Origin: Sphingomonas sp. Ant H11
Lineage (GTDB): Bacteria > Pseudomonadota > Alphaproteobacteria > Sphingomonadales > Sphingomonadaceae
Length of the DNA: 39,793 bases
Assembly: GCF_000797515.1 (NCBI RefSeq)
Contig: NZ_JSBN01000047.1
Location: 1-39,793, forward strand
Reading direction: 5' to 3'
The notes beneath the pieces are model-generated. The model did not search any database. It was given only the letters and a program-made list of their open reading frames with translations, and had not been told where the DNA came from. The position numbers and the translations under genes were made by a program. Every line of letters begins with the position of its first letter. Position 1 is the first letter of the stretch. This document shows, one piece after another, positions 36,042 to 39,793 of the stretch.

Positions 36042-36623
36042 TCAGGCTGGCAGCACGCTGCGCGAGGCGATCAAAGCGCGCGTCGCGATGGTCCGCGCGG
36101 CCTCCGGCGGCAAGCCCAAAGCGCTCGCCATCGCCTTGCCGAGCAGTGCATCGCCCATCGCCATCAGCACGAGCTGGAGCGTGTCCTCGTAGATCAGCTT
36201 TCCCGAATCCTCATCCTCGGCCAGTTCGTCGACCAGGCGGTGGATCGCGTTGAGCACGGGGTCGAGCGCATCGTGATTGCCGGACAGGATCATCCAGGTC
36301 GCCATCGCCCCCGCGCCGTGGGCAAAGGCGTCGAAGGTGAGATCGACCACTTCGCGCGGATCGGCCTCGCCCACACGGGCGCGCTTCGCCGCCGCGCCGA
36401 TTTGTGCGGTGATCGAATCCGCCAGATGCGTGATCAGCGCCTTTTGCAGGTCCGCTGCCGAGCCGAAATGATGCAGCAGATTGGCGTGCGTCCGCCCAAT
36501 CCGCGCCGCCACTGCCTTTAGCGTAACCGCTTGCGGACCCTGTTCGACCAGCAGCGCACGTGCCGCCTCGATCGCGGCGTCCCGTGACTCTTCCGGGGTA
36601 AGCCGTTTGCGCACTATTGACAC
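36042..36623 (-). CDS. TetR-family transcriptional regulator
   Basis: A 193-residue one-component repressor. The N-terminal helix-turn-helix is ARALLVEQGPQAVTLKAVAARIGRTHANLLHHFGS (about residues 21-55); the rest is the helical ligand-binding and dimer domain. The start is GTG 36623 or GTG 36614. It is divergent from the metal-dependent hydrolase gene with only 56 bases between, and the plus-strand promoter in that gap overlaps its 5' end, so it probably controls that gene and itself. Confidence 0.85.
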   Translation of the reverse strand: MSIVRKRLTPEESRDAAIEAARALLVEQGPQAVTLKAVAARIGRTHANLLHHFGSAADLQKALITHLADSITAQIGAAAKRARVGEADPREVVDLTFDAFAHGAGAMATWMILSGNHDALDPVLNAIHRLVDELAEDEDSGKLIYEDTLQLVLMAMGDALLGKAMASALGLPPEAARTIATRALIASRSVLPA

Positions 36624-36645
36624 GAGTGTAAGTAGCTCATAGTTT
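36617..36645 (+). promoter_or_regulatory. Sigma-70-like promoter with internal palindrome (probable TetR operator)
   Basis: TTGACA at 36617-36622, 17-base spacer, TAGTTT at 36640-36645, facing the hydrolase gene. The dyad ACACGAGTGT (36620-36629) overlaps the -35 element and could bind the adjacent TetR protein. Confidence 0.45.
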
Positions 36646-36679
36646 CAGACCTGTTCTTCCCTGCTGTACGGAGTTTCCC

Positions 36680-37540
36680 GTGGCGAAAGCAACAAGTCCT
36701 GCAGATCTGTCGATTACACCGCGTGATTTGCGCTTTGGGCGCGGCACGGCGATGCGGCGGTGGTGGCTCAACAATGATCCGTTTGCGACCGCCTTCTACA
36801 ACGCGCTGTCGGTGACCTTCCCCAAGGGCGAGGGCTTTTTCATCGAAAGCGTGCGCAATTTCCGCGAGGGCACGCCGCCGCGCCTGCACGCGGAGATTCA
36901 GGCGTTTATCAAGCAGGAGGTGATCCACACGCGCGAACATGTGGCGTTCAACCGTCATGTCACCGATCAGGGCTATGACGTGACGCTGTTGGAGGGCCAT
37001 ATCGACGAGGCGCTGGCGCTGACCAAGGGACGTCCGCCGATCGCGAGCCTGGCCGCGACGATGGCGCTCGAGCATTTCACCGCAATGCTTGCGCATCAAT
37101 TGATCGCCGATCCGCGTCACCTGAAGGGCGGGGACGAACAGGCGGCGGCCTTGTGGCGCTGGCATGCGGCCGAGGAGATTGAGCATAAGGGCGTCGCCTA
37201 TGACACCTGGCTCCACGCGACGCGCGACTGGTCGCGTTGGCAGCGCTGGAAGATCAAGGCCTTCGTGATGCTGGGCACGACGCACAAGTTCTTTGTCGGG
37301 CGGTACAAGGGTATGCTCGAACTGCTGCGGCAAGACGGGATTACCGGTGCCCGGGCGCATTTCGGGATTCTGTGGTATGCGCTCGGGCAGCCGGGGATGG
37401 CGCGGAAAATCCTGGGGGCGTGGCTCGCTTTCTTCCTGCCCGGCTTCCACCCGTGGAAGCATGACGACCGCGCGTTGATCGCACTGGCAGAAAGTGATTA
37501 TGCGGCGGCGGTGTTGCCGAGGGCGGTTGTTGCGGCTTGA
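36680..37540 (+). CDS. PF10118-family predicted metal-dependent hydrolase
   Basis: A 286-residue protein. Its helical core has spaced Glu/His motifs that could bind a di-metal site: EVIHTREHVAFNRH (about residue 77-90), ALEHFTAML (about 131) and WHAAEEIEHKGVAYD (about 161-175). These are the conserved elements of PF10118. No reaction is established for the family; members often sit beside TetR regulators, as here. GTG start at 36680 with CGGAG 10 bases upstream. Confidence 0.8.
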   Translation: MAKATSPADLSITPRDLRFGRGTAMRRWWLNNDPFATAFYNALSVTFPKGEGFFIESVRNFREGTPPRLHAEIQAFIKQEVIHTREHVAFNRHVTDQGYDVTLLEGHIDEALALTKGRPPIASLAATMALEHFTAMLAHQLIADPRHLKGGDEQAAALWRWHAAEEIEHKGVAYDTWLHATRDWSRWQRWKIKAFVMLGTTHKFFVGRYKGMLELLRQDGITGARAHFGILWYALGQPGMARKILGAWLAFFLPGFHPWKHDDRALIALAESDYAAAVLPRAVVAA

Positions 37541-37715
37541 GGGAGCGGGTGAGGGTTAGGAACGGTTCGGGAAGAGGGCTCGAACGAAAGCGCTGAACGG
37601 CATGATCTGGTGGGAAGCCGTCGGACTGCTTCCGGATCAAAAATGCCGATCGCCGACTTTCAGCTTTCCCACCTGAAGCCCGTTCACTCTACACCGGCTG
37701 GTAACGACCATTTTC
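37541..37715. other. Intergenic region with a weak stem
   Basis: No gene seen. It holds an 8-bp inverted repeat, GGTGGGAA (37609-37616) and TTCCCACC (37666-37673), enclosing the inner match GTCGG/CCGAC. It could be a terminator for the convergent genes or a degraded dispersed repeat. Confidence 0.4.
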
Positions 37716-38344
37716 TTAGGTAGCTTTGCGAAGCCGGGGCTTGATGCGGTTCGCAAAAATGGTGATGTCGGTCGCAAATGCTTCGTTGATCAGTCCGGCG
37801 GCGGCAGCCACGCTCACAGGATCGCTCTCGATCTTCTGGGGAAAAGCAGGCATTTTAGTGCGGATGCGGTCGCTCGACTTTAAAGTGATTGACTCTCCTG
37901 CCGCGAAATCTCGGAACGTAAAGAAAGCTAATATGTCCTTGCCATAGAGGGGGTGCCGATTGAACATGATCTGATCGACGCGAAACTCGTAATAGCAGGC
38001 CGCCCGGGATTCCGTATTACGCGTGCTCGACTTCCAACGAGCATCGATCGGATCATGATATACAATCTCGGTATCGGCAGCGAGACCGAAGGCCGCGCGA
38101 AGATCGAGCTTTTTGAACCGCTCGACCTGCTGGGTTGGATTCAGAAGTGCGGTTAACACCGCTATCTGCTTGTCCGTTTTACCGGCCATTAAAGCCGGAA
38201 TAACGCCGCCTGCCCAACTCGCCATTGTGGCACCGTCTAAACGGTTTGTCGGCCATACGTGCATTTCGCAGGGCTCGGCGACAGCTGGAGAAGCCCAGAT
38301 AGGATCGCCGATGTCATTACTGCGATGAACGTTTGTCGGCTCAT
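37716..38344 (-). CDS. Secreted hypothetical protein (probable frameshift after the signal peptide)
   Basis: About 209 residues if one A is restored in the run near 38261-38263. The start at ATG 38344 then gives a signal peptide (MSRQTFIAVMTSAILSGLL, cleavage near SPSPA) that runs into MHVWPTNRLDGATMASW. The mature part has VERFKKLDLRAAFGLA, HDPIDARWKSSTRN, FFTFRDFAAGESI and a basic tail. No family recognised. Base composition is visibly less GC-rich than the neighbours, and it is flanked by repeat-like DNA, hinting at acquisition. GGGGGC lies 4 bases before the ATG. If the base is really absent, only a 182-residue form without signal peptide (from 38264) would be made. Confidence 0.55.
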
Positions 38345-38583
38345 GGTGCCCCCGGCGCTGGATGTGAATGCTCGTTATTCAATTGCCCGTTGCTCGGCTA
38401 TAGCAGTTGGACCCGTCGCATGCGCAATGTCGATGCGCTTCCGGCACCTTCAGAACGCTCGGGCGATTACATCAGCGCCCCACGTGATGGCGAAAGCGCG
38501 AACGTCCGCAGTCGGGAAGTATAATCGGCCGGTTGAACGTCCGCAATTGGCGCTTGTCGACTGATCGCTAAAACAGTCCAGCC
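38345..38583. other. Intergenic region with a short direct repeat
   Basis: No credible gene. GAACGTCCGCA occurs twice (38500-38510 and 38535-38545), each followed by a similar xTxGG stretch. The look is of degraded dispersed repeat DNA common between sphingomonad genes. A terminator for cysH is not obvious. Confidence 0.4.
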
Positions 38584-39338
38584 CTAAAACACCGGCTCCT
38601 CGCCCGGTTTTTCGGGCACGTGAATGCCGCATTCGACCTTTTCCCAGCCGCGCCAACGCCCGCGCGCGGGTCTTCGCCGGGAAGCACCTTGCTCGTGCAC
38701 GGCGCGCAGCCGATCGAGGGATAGCCCTCGGCCTCGAGCGGGTGGCGCGGCAATTTGTGTTCGGCGAAATAGGCGTCGAGCCGCGCTTTGTCCCAATCCG
38801 CGAGCGGATTGAACTTCAAGCGGCCCTCATCCTCCTCAAAGCGCGGCATCGCCTGGCGCGTGCCCGCCTGGAAGCCCTTGCGGCCCGAAATCCACCCGTC
38901 GAACGGGCTGAGCGCGCGGCGCAGCGGCTCGACCTTGCGCAGGTCGCAGCAGCCGTCCGGATCGTAATTCCAGCGCAAGCCCGTGCCGTCCTTGGCCGCG
39001 AGCAGGCGGGGATCCGGCCGGAACACGCGCAGGTCGGTGAAGCCGAGCTGCTCCGACAGTTGGTCGCGATAGGCCAGCGTTTCCCCGAAGATCTTCTGCG
39101 TGTTGAGGAAGATCACCGGAATATCGCGGTCGATTTGCGCGATCAGGTGGAGCAGCACCGCGCTTTCGGCACCGAACGACGATACCGCCGCGACGCGCCC
39201 TTTGAGTTCACCGGTCAACAGTTCGCCCAGCATCTCGCTGGTGCCGACCCCGGCAAAACGCGCCTCCATTGCCGCTGCGTCGGCGGCGGAGAAGGGCGTG
39301 ACGTCGATCAGGTCGAGCTTGCGCGCGGTGCTAGCCAT
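38584..39338 (-). CDS. cysH: Assimilatory adenylyl-sulfate (APS/PAPS) reductase (frameshifted)
   Basis: Reduces activated sulfate to sulfite using thioredoxin; 251 residues after restoring one base near 38658 (DPRAG then RWRGWEKVECG). The PP-loop-like segment is VSSFGAESAVLLHLI. The cysteine pairs CCDLRK and CAPC indicate a 4Fe-4S cluster, i.e. the APS-type enzyme, and the catalytic Cys is in ECGIH near the C-terminus. The start ATG 39338 overlaps the end of the upstream DUF934 gene by 8 bases. Confidence 0.92.
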
Positions 39339-39736
39339 GCCGCAGCGCCCAGACCGGCACGCGCCCGTCAGCGGCCTTTTTGATAAACGTTTTTCGTAGC
39401 GCGTAAGCGCGGCTTCGAGGGTTGCGGGATCGATCTCGGCTTGCGGCGCGAAGCTGTCAAAGCCGCAGCGCTTCATCAGCGGCATCTGGTCGACCAGCAC
39501 ATCGCCCTGCGCGCGCAATTCGCCGGTATAGCCCGCCTCGCGCAGCACGCGCGCGGCGGAATAACCCCGGCCATCGCGGAAGCTGGGGAAGCTGACTTCG
39601 ACCAGCGCGATCCGGTCGAGATAGGGCAGCAGCGCGCGCGCATCGTCGCCCGCTTCGAGCCGGACGGCGGTGGCGTTGGTCTGCGAGTCGAGGAACGCGT
39701 CGAGCGTGACGGCGGGCTCGTCTGAAATCGCGTCAC
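39331..39736 (-). CDS. DUF934 protein of the sulfite-reduction cluster (frameshifted, 5' end uncertain)
   Basis: About 135 residues after correction. Recognisable DUF934 features are VSFPSFRDGRGYSAARVLREAGYTGELRA and DVLVDQMPLMKRCGFDSF. One A is missing in the A5 run at 39377-39381 (complement T5), after which the frame reads KAADGRVPVWALRHG and stops at 39331-39333. The start is doubtful: GTG 39736 followed by a missing base near 39722 would give MTRFQ-DEPAVTLD, but it lies at the foot of a repeat hairpin. DUF934 genes sit between cysI and cysH and are thought to aid sulfite reductase; cysI is expected just outside the window. Confidence 0.75.
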
Positions 39737-39754
39737 CCCGGCGCAGGCCGGGGT
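39735..39754. repeat. Dispersed-type GC hairpin
   Basis: ACCCCGGC (39735-39742), loop GCAG, GCCGGGGT (39747-39754). Such CACCCCGGC/GCCGGGGTG hairpins are common between sphingomonad genes. Here it lies at the 5' end of the DUF934 gene, and only 39 bases of window remain beyond it. Confidence 0.6.
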
Positions 39755-39793
39755 CGGCCTGGGGGTGCTGGGGTGTGTCCAACGGGGCGCGGC

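Noticed and set aside
38259..38564. Plus-strand protein gene between the secreted protein and cysH
   Set aside because: No ribosome-binding site, no protein-like pattern, and it overlaps the signal peptide of the minus-strand gene and the direct repeats.

Overview
The window is a gene-dense, GC-rich chromosomal segment from an alphaproteobacterium, most probably a Sphingomonas or close sphingomonad. The main evidence is a soluble serine palmitoyltransferase that, once two single-base errors are corrected, is 420 residues long with His159, Asp231, His234 and Lys265 in the numbering of the Sphingomonas paucimobilis enzyme. It is backed by a complete PhyR-NepR-EcfG general stress response locus and by the run argS-SPOR-nagZ-scpA-scpB-tatABC. 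I see no rRNA, tRNA, CRISPR array, insertion sequence or prophage.

Layout. 1-3919: the end of a DUF1501 gene, a UbiM-like ubiquinone hydroxylase, a group II truncated hemoglobin and, on the minus strand, a double aspartic protease with TPRs. 4148-10444: a compact plus-strand run (ArgS, SPOR protein, NagZ, ScpA, ScpB, TatA, TatB, TatC). 10500-14694: the stress-response island. It holds an entericidin lipoprotein, an apparent EcfG-driven C-rich small RNA, a PhyP-like kinase/phosphatase and NepR on the minus strand, then PhyR, a small membrane protein and EcfG on the plus strand. Six GGAAC-N16/17-xxTT-type EcfG boxes are visible in the window, including one in front of katE. 14700-22009: glnE, bcp, an M23 endopeptidase, erpA, xth, an outer-membrane barrel protein and a small secreted protein. 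22073-26613: an acyltransferase (candidate ceramide synthase) divergent from a membrane desaturase, then catalase HPII. 26700-36623: about 10 kb of co-directional minus-strand genes: TetR regulator, obg, proB, a CerR-like reductase, a dedicated ACP, Spt, a CHASE3 hybrid kinase, lptF, lptG and a small membrane protein. 36680-39793: a PF10118 metal-dependent hydrolase, a secreted hypothetical protein, cysH and a DUF934 gene.

Two systems stand out. The first is the stress island, where NepR, PhyP, PhyR, EcfG, a likely GsrN-type small RNA and probable effectors (entericidin, KatE) sit close together with recognisable EcfG promoters. The second is sphingolipid metabolism. Long-chain-base synthesis (spt, acp, cerR) lies directly upstream of the LPS-exporter permease genes lptF/lptG, and a candidate N-acyltransferase and desaturase lie 8 kb away.

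Caution: about 21 single-base indels break otherwise conserved genes, many in homopolymers (tatC, glnE twice, obg, lptG, spt twice, katE twice, phyR, ecfG, cysH and others). They look like sequencing or assembly errors rather than biology. The gene coordinates below join the broken frames and give the likely break point.
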